Virus record (IMG/VR): IMGVR_UViG_3300032675_000104
Location: 1-28,976 of that record
Reading direction: 5' to 3' (one strand)
From: a virus
DNA length: 28,976 bases
Below are positions 1 through 5,802 of the stretch, piece by piece (positions within the stretch are counted from its first letter, which is position 1; every line of letters begins with the position of its first letter). Position numbers and translations under genes: made by a program. The notes beneath the pieces are model-generated. The model ran no database searches. It was not told the origin of the DNA and saw nothing but the letters and a program-made list of their open reading frames with translations.

Positions 1-158
1 GATCCGCCCGGATCCGCCCGCCCCCGCCCGCCCCCGCGCGTGCGCGCGCGCAGGCGCTGGGACACCCCGGCGACGGATTCGGAGGCACCCTACCCCGCGC
101 CCCCCAGAAAATTTTTCGTAATTTGCTGACCCCCTCGTCACCGACCGCGGCCCCTCGT

Positions 159-210
159 CACTCAACGCCCGCCGACCGCCACTCAACGCCCGCCGACCGC
201 CACTCAACGC
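159..210. repeat. Phased 21-bp direct repeats (iteron-like)
   Basis: The core CACTCAACGCC begins at 159, 180 and 201, exactly 21 bp apart. The first two copies are complete 21-bp units and the third is cut after about 11 bp. A related pair, CCCCTCGTCAC, lies just upstream at 131 and 151. Two-helical-turn phasing puts every copy on the same face of the DNA, as in iterons or operator arrays. Which protein would bind is unknown. Confidence 0.6.
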
Positions 211-265
211 CCCCGCCGTCTCCCCACAAACCCCCCTTGACCCCAAGCCCTCTCTCGGTCACAGT

Positions 266-279
266 GTTGTGGTCACAAC
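266..279. promoter_or_regulatory. Palindrome, possible operator upstream of the recombinase
   Basis: GTTGTG-GT-CACAAC is a perfect 6+6 inverted repeat with a 2-base centre. GGTCACA also occurs as a direct repeat at 257-263 and 271-277. The site lies about 50 bp before the recombinase start, where a repressor could act. Function is inferred from position and symmetry only. Confidence 0.35.
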
Positions 280-327
280 CCGAGCCGCCCAACGCGGCCC
301 CCAGTCGTCCAACACCCGGAGTTTTTC

Positions 328-1026
328 ATGAGCGTCTACGGCTACATCCGCGTCAGCACGGTCGAGCAGGCCAATGACCGCAGTTCGCTGGACGACCAGC
401 AGCGGCGCATCACCGGCGCGGCCATGATGCGCGGGGAGACCATCACCCGCGTGTTCAGCGATCCGGGGGTCAGCGGGGGGACGCCGATCGGCCGGCGGCC
501 GGGCGGCGCGGAGTTGATGGAGGCCCTCCAGCCGGGCGACACCGTGATCGCGGCGAAGATGGATCGTATTTTCCGCAGCGCCGAGGATGCGCTGGTCACC
601 GCGGGTCGCCTGCAGGAGCGGCAGGTGAAGCTGGTCATCGCCGACATGGGGCCCGACCCGGTGACGGAGAACGGCGCGGCGAAGCTGTTCTTCACCATGC
701 TCGCGGCCTTCGCCGAGTTCGAGCGCAACCGCATCGCCGAGCGCGTCACCGACGGGCGTCGCGCCAAGAGCCGCGCAGGGGGGTTCGTGGGCGGGCTGCC
801 GCCCTACGGCTTCCGCGTGGTCGGCAGTGGTCGCGACGCCAAGCTGGTGAAGGACGAGGGTGAGCAGGAGGCGATCAAGCGCGCCCGCGAGCTTCGCGCC
901 CAGGGCCTGCCGGTCGCCGAGGTGGCCGAGACCCTCGGTGAAGAGGGGTATTTCAGCCGCAACGGCGACGTGTTCATGCCGATGCAGGTCTACCGCATGC
1001 TGCAACCCCGGAAGGAGACCACCTGA
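328..1026 (+). CDS. Small serine recombinase (resolvase/invertase family)
   Basis: Encodes 232 residues. The N-terminal resolvase catalytic domain is clear: YIRVST places the nucleophile at Ser10 with Arg8 beside it, and KMDRIFRS (77-84) supplies the conserved Asp-Arg...Arg active-site cluster at 79, 80 and 83. A charged helix around 126-140 (FAEFERNRIAERV) matches the dimerising E-helix. GGLPPYGFRV (155-164) is the usual start of the C-terminal DNA-binding part, followed by a Hin-like helix-turn-helix at about 194-215. The protein is too short for a large serine integrase. It makes recombinational DNA breaks through a Ser-DNA intermediate; whether it acts as integrase, resolvase or invertase is not shown. 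GGAG lies 6 bases before the ATG, and the stop overlaps the next ATG. Confidence 0.92.
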   Translation: MSVYGYIRVSTVEQANDRSSLDDQQRRITGAAMMRGETITRVFSDPGVSGGTPIGRRPGGAELMEALQPGDTVIAAKMDRIFRSAEDALVTAGRLQERQVKLVIADMGPDPVTENGAAKLFFTMLAAFAEFERNRIAERVTDGRRAKSRAGGFVGGLPPYGFRVVGSGRDAKLVKDEGEQEAIKRARELRAQGLPVAEVAETLGEEGYFSRNGDVFMPMQVYRMLQPRKETT

Positions 1027-1511
1027 TGGCCAACCAGACGATCGAACGGCTGATCGAGAAGCTTCGGGAGAACCCAAACTCGACGAACGCCGATGTGTTC
1101 AACATGGTCGTGAAATTTCTGACCACGCCCAGTATTTTGCTCGAAGATATGGGCCCCTCCCGCGGCAGCATCGGCGAAGCCCTCGAGGAGTTCGGCCGCG
1201 ACCCGACGCTGAAACCGTTCGACCTCGAGGACGTGGTCCGGGGGGCGTGGTTCGGTCAGCGGGAGAAGAACCGGGCGGTCATCCCGATGGACCGCGAGGT
1301 CGTGCTCGACCCGGCTTCCCTCAACCTGCTCGTCGAGAAGGTGATGGAGGTGCCGCGTGTGGCCATGAACGAGGAGGACGTGGTCTTCCTCGCGACGTCG
1401 GCCACGGCCCTTGCGGTCGGGGTCAAGCACCTCACCCACGCCTTGCTGCGTCTGTCGACCCACGTCCCGGCGCGCAAGCCGCGCTCCCGGAAACCCAAGG
1501 AGACCACCTGA
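1026..1511 (+). CDS. Hypothetical protein, 161 aa
   Basis: Not recognised. The product is soluble-looking and rich in predicted helix, with a leucine/glutamate-rich N-terminus, a central acidic segment and a basic Arg/Lys/Pro-rich tail ending KPKETT. A moderately hydrophobic helix near 120-145 (EEDVVFLATSATALAVGVKH) might be buried or membrane-associated. The start is supported by AAGGAG just upstream and by a TGATG overlap with the recombinase gene. The C-terminal codons and stop repeat the 20 bases that end the recombinase gene. It sits between the recombinase and small accessory genes. It could be a small terminase subunit or a regulator, but nothing in the sequence proves either. Confidence 0.75.
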   Translation: MANQTIERLIEKLRENPNSTNADVFNMVVKFLTTPSILLEDMGPSRGSIGEALEEFGRDPTLKPFDLEDVVRGAWFGQREKNRAVIPMDREVVLDPASLNLLVEKVMEVPRVAMNEEDVVFLATSATALAVGVKHLTHALLRLSTHVPARKPRSRKPKETT

Positions 1512-1846
1512 TGGCCCGCACGCGTAGATCCAACGTCGACACCCTCAACCCGCCCAGCGCGCCGGCCCCTGGCGGGTTGACGACGACGCTCGTCCCCGGA
1601 CAGCGGATCACCAGCTACCCGGACGGGGCGACGACGGTGTTCACCCGCGGGGATCGGATCCCCGGCTATGCGGACGGGCGGCCGGTGACCCTCGGCATCG
1701 TCCAGGTCGCCGTGGCGCCGTCGGCGATCCCTGGCTACCACGTCGTCTACGCGGTCACGAACGAGGGCGCCTTGTGGGTGCGGCGGCCGCCGTCGTTCAC
1801 CTGGGAGAAGGTCGAGGCGATCCCGTTGCCGGCGGGAGACGGCTGA
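1511..1846 (+). CDS. Hypothetical protein, 111 aa, with internal repeat
   Basis: The start is ATG 1511, overlapping the preceding stop by one base and preceded by AAGGAG. The open frame continues upstream, but there it only shadows the previous gene. The basic N-terminus (MARTRRS) is followed by a Pro/Ala linker and then two copies of a short motif, GQRITSYPDG (30-39) and GDRIPGYADG (47-56). The C-terminal third (VVYAVTNEGALWVRR) has the look of a beta-strand blade with a Trp/Phe core. No family is recognised. Accessory phage protein, function unknown. Confidence 0.7.
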   Translation: MARTRRSNVDTLNPPSAPAPGGLTTTLVPGQRITSYPDGATTVFTRGDRIPGYADGRPVTLGIVQVAVAPSAIPGYHVVYAVTNEGALWVRRPPSFTWEKVEAIPLPAGDG

Positions 1847-2067
1847 TGCCCGTCGAGCACAAGCCCGTGTTCAGCAGCCACGTCAGCAGCGTCGGGTACG
1901 ACGCTGCGGCGGGCGAGCTGCATGTGGCCTACGTGAACGGCAAGACCGTGGTCTACGAGGGCGTGCCGCCCGGCGTGGCCCGCAGCGTGCAGACCGGGCC
2001 TTCCGTCGGTTCTGCCTTGCACGCGGAGGTCAAGGGGCGTTACAAACACCGGTATCTGGAGGGTTGA
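1846..2067 (+). CDS. KTSC-domain protein, 73 aa
   Basis: Starts at ATG 1846 in a TGATG overlap with the previous gene; a longer upstream reading (from 1774) is antecedent overlap only. The product matches the small KTSC domain as I know it: VSSVGYDAAAGELHVAYVNG, then YEGVPPGVA, then a serine-containing stretch and a terminal RYKHRYLE motif. The domain is common in phages and bacteria, often alone or fused to lysyl-tRNA synthetase-like or replication proteins, and its function is poorly defined; nucleic-acid binding has been proposed. It forms part of the small-gene accessory block. Confidence 0.85.
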   Translation: MPVEHKPVFSSHVSSVGYDAAAGELHVAYVNGKTVVYEGVPPGVARSVQTGPSVGSALHAEVKGRYKHRYLEG

Positions 2068-2068
2068 C

Positions 2069-2239
2069 GTGGTCTTCTACACCCAAGAGCAAGACCTAGC
2101 AGCATACGACCGCCTGCCCGAGCGCGTGCGGAAGCTGCTGCGGGAATCCCGAGTGAATTTTGCGGCCGCCGTGGTGGAAGACCTCTTGCGGCACTGCCCG
2201 GAATCGGAAGTGATCGAGTACCTGAGGACCGTGACATGA
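2069..2239 (+). CDS. Small hypothetical protein, 56 aa (GTG start)
   Basis: A GTG start at 2069 is preceded by GGAGGG (2058-2063) at good spacing and leaves one base between it and the previous stop. The stop overlaps the DUF3310 start (ATGA at 2236). The product is helical and charged, beginning MVFYTQEQDLAAYDRLPE and ending EVIEYLRTVT, with two amphipathic helices and no membrane segment. No family is recognised. The tight coupling on both sides is the main reason to call it. Confidence 0.7.
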   Translation: MVFYTQEQDLAAYDRLPERVRKLLRESRVNFAAAVVEDLLRHCPESEVIEYLRTVT

Positions 2240-2454
2240 CCGGCAAGCACGACCCCGTGAACCACCCGCGGCATTACACCGGCCACCCGTCTGGCGTGGA
2301 ATGCATTGTGGTCACCGAGCACATGAACTTCTGCCTGGGGAACGCCGTGAAGTACATCTGGCGGGCCGGCGAGAAGGGCGACGCGATCGAAGACCTGAAG
2401 AAGGCCCGGTGGTATCTCGACCGCGAGATCGACCAACGGTCGAGGTTGGCATGA
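2236..2454 (+). CDS. DUF3310 family protein (T7 gp1.7-related)
   Basis: 72 residues with the DUF3310 signature: VNHPRHY near the N-terminus, an EC(I/V)V-type helix, then GNAVKYIWRAGEKG and EDLKKARWYLDREI. This family includes the relatives of T7 gp1.7, reported to be a nucleoside monophosphate kinase, and phage genes of this type are often labelled nucleotide kinase. Activity in this short form is not demonstrated. The gene overlaps its upstream neighbour by ATGA and its downstream neighbour by ATGATG. The expected role is adjusting nucleotide pools or early takeover. Confidence 0.88.
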   Translation: MTGKHDPVNHPRHYTGHPSGVECIVVTEHMNFCLGNAVKYIWRAGEKGDAIEDLKKARWYLDREIDQRSRLA

Positions 2455-2762
2455 TGCGCCGCAGGGGCTTCATCGCGGGCATGGCGGCGGCGCTCGTGGC
2501 GCCGGCCATCGTCCGCACGCCCGGGTTGCTGATGCCGGTCAAGCCAATTGTCGCGGAACCTCCCCTCGTGATCGTGGGGCCAAGGCTCTACGCCGAACTC
2601 GCCAAAACCACGGAAAGAGCGTTCGTGTCGAAGCTGTTGGTGGACATGTACTACAGCAACGAAACGCTCCTCACCGTCCTCGGCGCGCGTGTCCGATGCA
2701 ACCCGTACTGCCCGAACGACCACGCCTACTTCCTCAACGATCAGATTCTGGGAACCACATGA
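2451..2762 (+). CDS. Twin-arginine-like signal fused to a mini capsid-like protein, 103 aa
   Basis: The N-terminus RRRGFIAG followed by a hydrophobic alanine-rich run (11-21) looks like a twin-arginine export signal. Residues 46-80 then align without gaps to residues 14-48 of the major capsid protein at 9110: 16 of 35 positions identical, including LY-EL, RAFV and MYY. Residues 87-96 (CPNDHAYFLN) match capsid residues 276-285 (CPKGSAYFIN) at Cys, Pro, Ala, Tyr, Phe and Asn. About 230 capsid residues are missing in between. The start could be ATG 2451 (ATGA overlap) or ATG 2454 (better spaced from GAGG at 2442-2445). The gene lies far from the capsid gene, among accessory genes. Function unknown: a capsid-derived fragment with an exported or membrane-directed N-terminus. 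Confidence 0.75.
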   Translation: MMRRRGFIAGMAAALVAPAIVRTPGLLMPVKPIVAEPPLVIVGPRLYAELAKTTERAFVSKLLVDMYYSNETLLTVLGARVRCNPYCPNDHAYFLNDQILGTT

Positions 2763-3010
2763 CCACCCACGCCGAAGCCGCTATCGCGTTGCGCGCCATC
2801 GCCGACCAGCTTGACGCGGCCAGCGGCACGTTCGGGGGCGTCTTCGTGATCATCCCTCCAGGCGACCAGATGACGCTGGTGGACGGCATCACCACGACGT
2901 CGAACCCGAACCCGGCGGTCTTCTGGTCCGCGGTCGAGGGCCAGGTCGGCCTTGCGATCGCCGAGATGAAAGCCGGTCTGCAGGCGGGTTCGGGGGGCCG
3001 GCGGTGGTGA
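2759..3010 (+). CDS. Hypothetical protein, 83 aa
   Basis: Starts at ATG 2759 in an ATGA overlap with the previous stop. The N-terminal half is an amphipathic helix (EAAIALRAIADQLDAA), followed by a beta-like GGVFVIIPPGDQMTLVDG and a C-terminal helix ending in a glycine/arginine tail. There is no signal peptide or membrane helix. No family is recognised. The downstream GTG gene starts inside its last codons, so the two are probably translated together. Confidence 0.68.
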   Translation: MTTHAEAAIALRAIADQLDAASGTFGGVFVIIPPGDQMTLVDGITTTSNPNPAVFWSAVEGQVGLAIAEMKAGLQAGSGGRRW

Positions 3011-3198
3011 AATGCGCGGCTTGTAACGGCGTGGGCTGGGTCGCGGTCAAGGAGACCCAAGAAGACCGCCAGGAGGCCATCCACGCGGCGAAAATTGCCG
3101 GCAAATGGGACAGGGCCGCGATGCTGTCGAACATCGGGCTGGCGACCAAAATACTCCCGTGCTGGGCTTGCGGCGGCGCCAAGGAGGTGCCGGAATGA
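3004..3198 (+). CDS. Small zinc-knuckle protein (two CxxC motifs), 64 aa
   Basis: A GTG start at 3004 (or GTG 3007) overlaps the previous stop. Two metal-binding pairs are visible: CAACNGVGW at residues 4-12, which is DnaJ-zinc-finger-like CxxCxGxG, and PCWACGGAKEV near the C-terminus. A helical spacer (QEDRQEAIHAAKIAGKWDRA) separates them. The four cysteines probably bind one zinc ion. Small proteins of this kind are common in phage early or packaging-proximal regions and may act as assembly or regulatory adaptors. Its stop overlaps the terminase start by ATGA. Confidence 0.75.
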   Translation: MVKCAACNGVGWVAVKETQEDRQEAIHAAKIAGKWDRAAMLSNIGLATKILPCWACGGAKEVPE

Positions 3199-5156
3199 GC
3201 GACCAACCCTCCGCGCCCGCGGTGCACACGCGGGACTACCACCTCGAGGACACCGGCGAAGTGTGGTCGGCGGACAAGGCCGCCGCCTACAAGGACGCGT
3301 TTCTGGAGTTCTTGAACTACTGCGTGATCCCGTCGAAGGAGAAGGGCGAGATTGTGCTGGGCGGCCAGCTGTACCCGGCGCAGGAGCGAGGTCTGGATCT
3401 GATCTTTGCGGGCCTGCAGCGGGGCATCCACGACTTCAAGTGGGGCAAGGGCCGTCAGCAGGGCATCAGCACCATCTGCCGGCCGTTCAGCTCGATGTGG
3501 ATCGCCCTGCACGCCGGCTCGCGCGGCGCGTTCCTGCTGGACACCGCGCAGCACATGAGCGAGGCGCGCACCGAGGTCGAGTACACCCTCGCCAGCTTGC
3601 CGACGAAGCTGCGGTTCCCCACCTTCAAGTCCAACCGTTACGGCGGCCGGTTCAGCAACGGCAGCACCGTGACCTTCCTCTCCGCCGGCGTGAAGCAGAC
3701 CGCCGGCGGCGGCGCGCTGGGGCGCGGCCAGGGCCTGACGATGGTCCACGCATCGGAGGTCGGCACCTACAACAACCCCGAGGGCCTGAGCAGCTTCCGC
3801 AAGTCCCTGGCCGTCGAGAACCCCAACCGGCTGTTCCTGTGGGAGTCCACGGGCCGCAACGTCGGCTCCGACTGGTACCGGATGTGGCAGAAGGCCGTCG
3901 CCAACGACCTCGAGGAAGCCACGGTCTTCACCGGCTGGTACCTGGTGCCCACGCACCGCATCCGCGCCGGCACCGCGCAGTTCGAGAAGTTCGGATCGCC
4001 GCCGATCACCCGCGAGGAGGCAAAGCGCATCGACGAGGTCGAGCGGCGCTACGGCTGGAAGGTGACCCGCGAGCAACTGGCCTGGTACCGCAAGGAGACC
4101 AACCCGCTCGGCTACGGCGACGACGACGAGGACACCGACAGCGACATCGCCTACGACGAGTACCAGGGCCGCGAGCACCCGTGGGTCGAGGAGGAGATGT
4201 TCACGACCGACGGGAGCAACTTCTTCTCGTCGGAAAAGCTCACCGAGATCAGCAAAACCACGGCCAGCGACGAGTTCAAGTCGTGGCAGTTCTACACCGG
4301 CGCCGACTTCATCAGCATGTCGATCGAACCCGCGCGCCACCGGCGGCAGATCCAGCTGAAGGTCTGGGAGGAGCCCAAGCCCGAAGGCGTCTACATCGTC
4401 GCCGCGGATCCGGCGTTCGGCGCGAACGAGCACAACGACCGCAGCGCGGCGCAGATCATGCGCTGCTACGCCGACAAGCTCGAGCAGGTCGGCGAGTTCG
4501 CCGCCACCAACGTGCAGCCGCACCAGTTCGCCTGGGTGCTGGCCTCCCTGATGGGCTGGTACAAGAACACCCGCCTGATGCTCGAGATCAACGGTCCAGG
4601 CGTGGCGGTGTGGCAGGAATACCAGAGCCTGAAGCGCATCGTGACCTCGGGCTACCTGCGCCGCGAGGCGGAAGAGCAGGGGCTGAAGAACTTCTTCGTG
4701 AACTGCAAGAACTACCTCTACACGCGGCCGGACGCCGTGGTGCCGGGCCAGGGTTCAGTGCATTGGAAGACGACCAGCGTCAACAAGGTGCCCATGATGG
4801 AGCGCCTGCGCGACTTCGTGACCAACGGCGGGATCATCATCCGGTCTCGAGAGGCGATCGACGAGCTGCGGGTCGTCACGCGCGACGGCGACAGCATCAA
4901 GGCGGAGGGCGACGATCACGACGACCGGGTGCTGGCGCTCGCGATGGCGGTGCTGTGCTGGGAGCAGTACGAGCGCCGGCCGCTGATCGCCCAGAACCGC
5001 ACCCGCGACGCGGAGATCGCCCGCACCCGCCTGTCCATGCAGGACCAGTTCTCCCTGCTGGCCAGCCACAACCTGAACCGCTACTTCAAAGGGAAGGAGG
5101 CAGACCGACGCGCCGCGTCGTTGCTGGCGTCCCGCATGGCCTGGAGGGGCCGATGA
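3195..5156 (+). CDS. terL: Terminase large subunit (DNA packaging ATPase/nuclease)
   Basis: 653 residues, normal for the family. ATPase domain: the P-loop-like GKGRQQGIST lies at 84-93, where the usual Walker lysine is replaced by Ile91; the RQxGxST form is frequent in one terminase lineage. The Walker B-like segment LTMVHASEVG (181-190) carries catalytic Glu188. Nuclease domain (RNase H-like): Asp405 in VAADPAFG, Glu464 in LMLEINGPG and the Asp pair within DDHDDRVLALAMAV (573-586) form the expected acidic triad. The protein pumps and cuts phage DNA at the portal. The start is ATG 3195, preceded by AAGGAGGTG (3181-3189); a longer upstream frame overlaps the previous gene and lacks support. 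No small terminase subunit could be identified. Confidence 0.95.
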   Translation: MSDQPSAPAVHTRDYHLEDTGEVWSADKAAAYKDAFLEFLNYCVIPSKEKGEIVLGGQLYPAQERGLDLIFAGLQRGIHDFKWGKGRQQGISTICRPFSSMWIALHAGSRGAFLLDTAQHMSEARTEVEYTLASLPTKLRFPTFKSNRYGGRFSNGSTVTFLSAGVKQTAGGGALGRGQGLTMVHASEVGTYNNPEGLSSFRKSLAVENPNRLFLWESTGRNVGSDWYRMWQKAVANDLEEATVFTGWYLVPTHRIRAGTAQFEKFGSPPITREEAKRIDEVERRYGWKVTREQLAWYRKETNPLGYGDDDEDTDSDIAYDEYQGREHPWVEEEMFTTDGSNFFSSEKLTEISKTTASDEFKSWQFYTGADFISMSIEPARHRRQIQLKVWEEPKPEGVYIVAADPAFGANEHNDRSAAQIMRCYADKLEQVGEFAATNVQPHQFAWVLASLMGWYKNTRLMLEINGPGVAVWQEYQSLKRIVTSGYLRREAEEQGLKNFFVNCKNYLYTRPDAVVPGQGSVHWKTTSVNKVPMMERLRDFVTNGGIIIRSREAIDELRVVTRDGDSIKAEGDDHDDRVLALAMAVLCWEQYERRPLIAQNRTRDAEIARTRLSMQDQFSLLASHNLNRYFKGKEADRRAASLLASRMAWRGR

Positions 5157-5157
5157 C

Positions 5158-5676
5158 ATGCCGATAATGCGAACCTACCAATGCCCCGACTGCGAGGGGT
5201 ACTTCGAGCACCTCCACCTGCACTCAGGGGAAGCGCCGCCGCCCAACTGTGAGCTTTGCGGCGCGGACATGCGGGGAACCCCGCCCGAGCTGTCGGCACC
5301 GCACATCGCCCGCTCGATCGGCAAGGTGGCGGACAACGTCTACCGGGCGATGGAGGAAAGCTCCGCGCACCGCGCTGAGATGGCGGCCGAGGCCATGGGC
5401 GAGAGCGCCTCGGAGTTCAACGCCATGAAGGTGACCAACATCCGCGACGACGCCAGGGCCGGCGAGTCCTCTGTTGTGACCGCCAACAACGCCGTCTCGC
5501 AGTTCATGGGGCAGAACCGGATCGGCGGGCACATGCCCCGAGAAACGGCGGCGGAATACGCTCAGGCGACCCGGACGGGGCCCTACGCCGGCGCGGGCCT
5601 GGCGGCCGTTCGGCAGGTCACCCAGAACCACGCCTCCCTCGCTCCCCGCGTGGTTCGCGCTGGCAATCTCGGATAA
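5158..5676 (+). CDS. FmdB-like zinc-ribbon protein, 172 aa
   Basis: The N-terminal 35 residues form a zinc ribbon: MRTYQCPDCEGYFEHL, then CELCGADM, giving two CxxC pairs about 20 residues apart, similar to the FmdB regulatory-protein ribbon. The rest is alanine- and glutamate-rich, mostly helical, with no recognised fold. The gene starts one base after the terminase stop (TGACATG). Phages of this general type often carry a ribbon protein between terminase and portal; its role is unknown and may be structural or regulatory. Confidence 0.75.
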   Translation: MPIMRTYQCPDCEGYFEHLHLHSGEAPPPNCELCGADMRGTPPELSAPHIARSIGKVADNVYRAMEESSAHRAEMAAEAMGESASEFNAMKVTNIRDDARAGESSVVTANNAVSQFMGQNRIGGHMPRETAAEYAQATRTGPYAGAGLAAVRQVTQNHASLAPRVVRAGNLG

Positions 5677-5802
5677 CACTAGCCATCGGCGCCGTCGGCA
5701 GATAAAAAAGACCCCTGGCAGCATCAAAGCGCCAGGGGCCAAGTTTAGGGAGGAAACGTCCAACGCGTTCCCCCTAACACGGTCTGTCGCAAAGCGCAAC
5801 CT
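5677..5802. other. Structured noncoding gap before the portal gene
   Basis: This 126-base gap holds two consecutive hairpins. The first (5712-5738) is a terminator for the minus strand. The second pairs TTAGGG-A-GGAA (5745-5755) with TTCCCCCTAA (5768-5777), ten base pairs with one bulged A. The only Shine-Dalgarno-like sequence, GGGAGGAAA at 5748-5756, is buried in that stem, 46 bases before the portal ATG. No clear promoter is seen. Confidence 0.5.
5702..5738 (-). terminator. Intrinsic terminator reading on the minus strand
   Basis: CCCCTGGC (5712-5719) pairs with GCCAGGGG (5731-5738), and two more GC pairs are possible in the loop. Read on the minus strand, the hairpin is followed by TCTTTTTTATC, a classical U-tract. 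On the + strand no U-tract follows, so it should stop only leftward transcription. The nearest minus-strand genes are the tRNA and helix-turn-helix gene at 7456-7758, about 1.7 kb to the right. Confidence 0.75.

Larger units (their letters stand above)
1..327. other. Noncoding GC-rich leader with repeats, upstream of the recombinase
   Basis: I see no convincing gene here; the ORF that can be drawn from 123 is proline/histidine-rich repeat translation. Visible content: a tandem GATCCGCCCG at 1-20, an alternating pyrimidine-purine tract at about 35-52 that could adopt Z-form DNA, a short AT island (about 106-127) centred on AAAATTTT inside otherwise extreme GC, phased 21-bp repeats at 159-210, and a small palindrome at 266-279. 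A TTGACC at 237-242 resembles a -35 box but has no good -10 partner. The stretch probably holds control signals for the gene at 328. Confidence 0.6.

Noticed and set aside
1-60. Physical end of the phage genome
   Set aside because: The tandem GATCCGCCCG and GC-rich start could mark a terminus, but a window edge looks the same; there is no independent sign of a terminal repeat.
159-210. CRISPR-like array
   Set aside because: Repeat units are directly adjacent 21-mers without unique spacers, and no cas gene is present; tandem/iteron repeats fit better.
237-265. Sigma-70 promoter upstream of the recombinase
   Set aside because: TTGACC is a fair -35 box, but the sequence 16-18 bases downstream has no acceptable -10 hexamer.
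2889-4523. 544-residue minus-strand open frame
   Set aside because: It lies fully antisense to the terminase gene, whose motifs are clear. Long antisense frames are expected when third codon positions are nearly all G or C; its translation is Leu/Val/Arg/Gly-rich without a recognisable domain.
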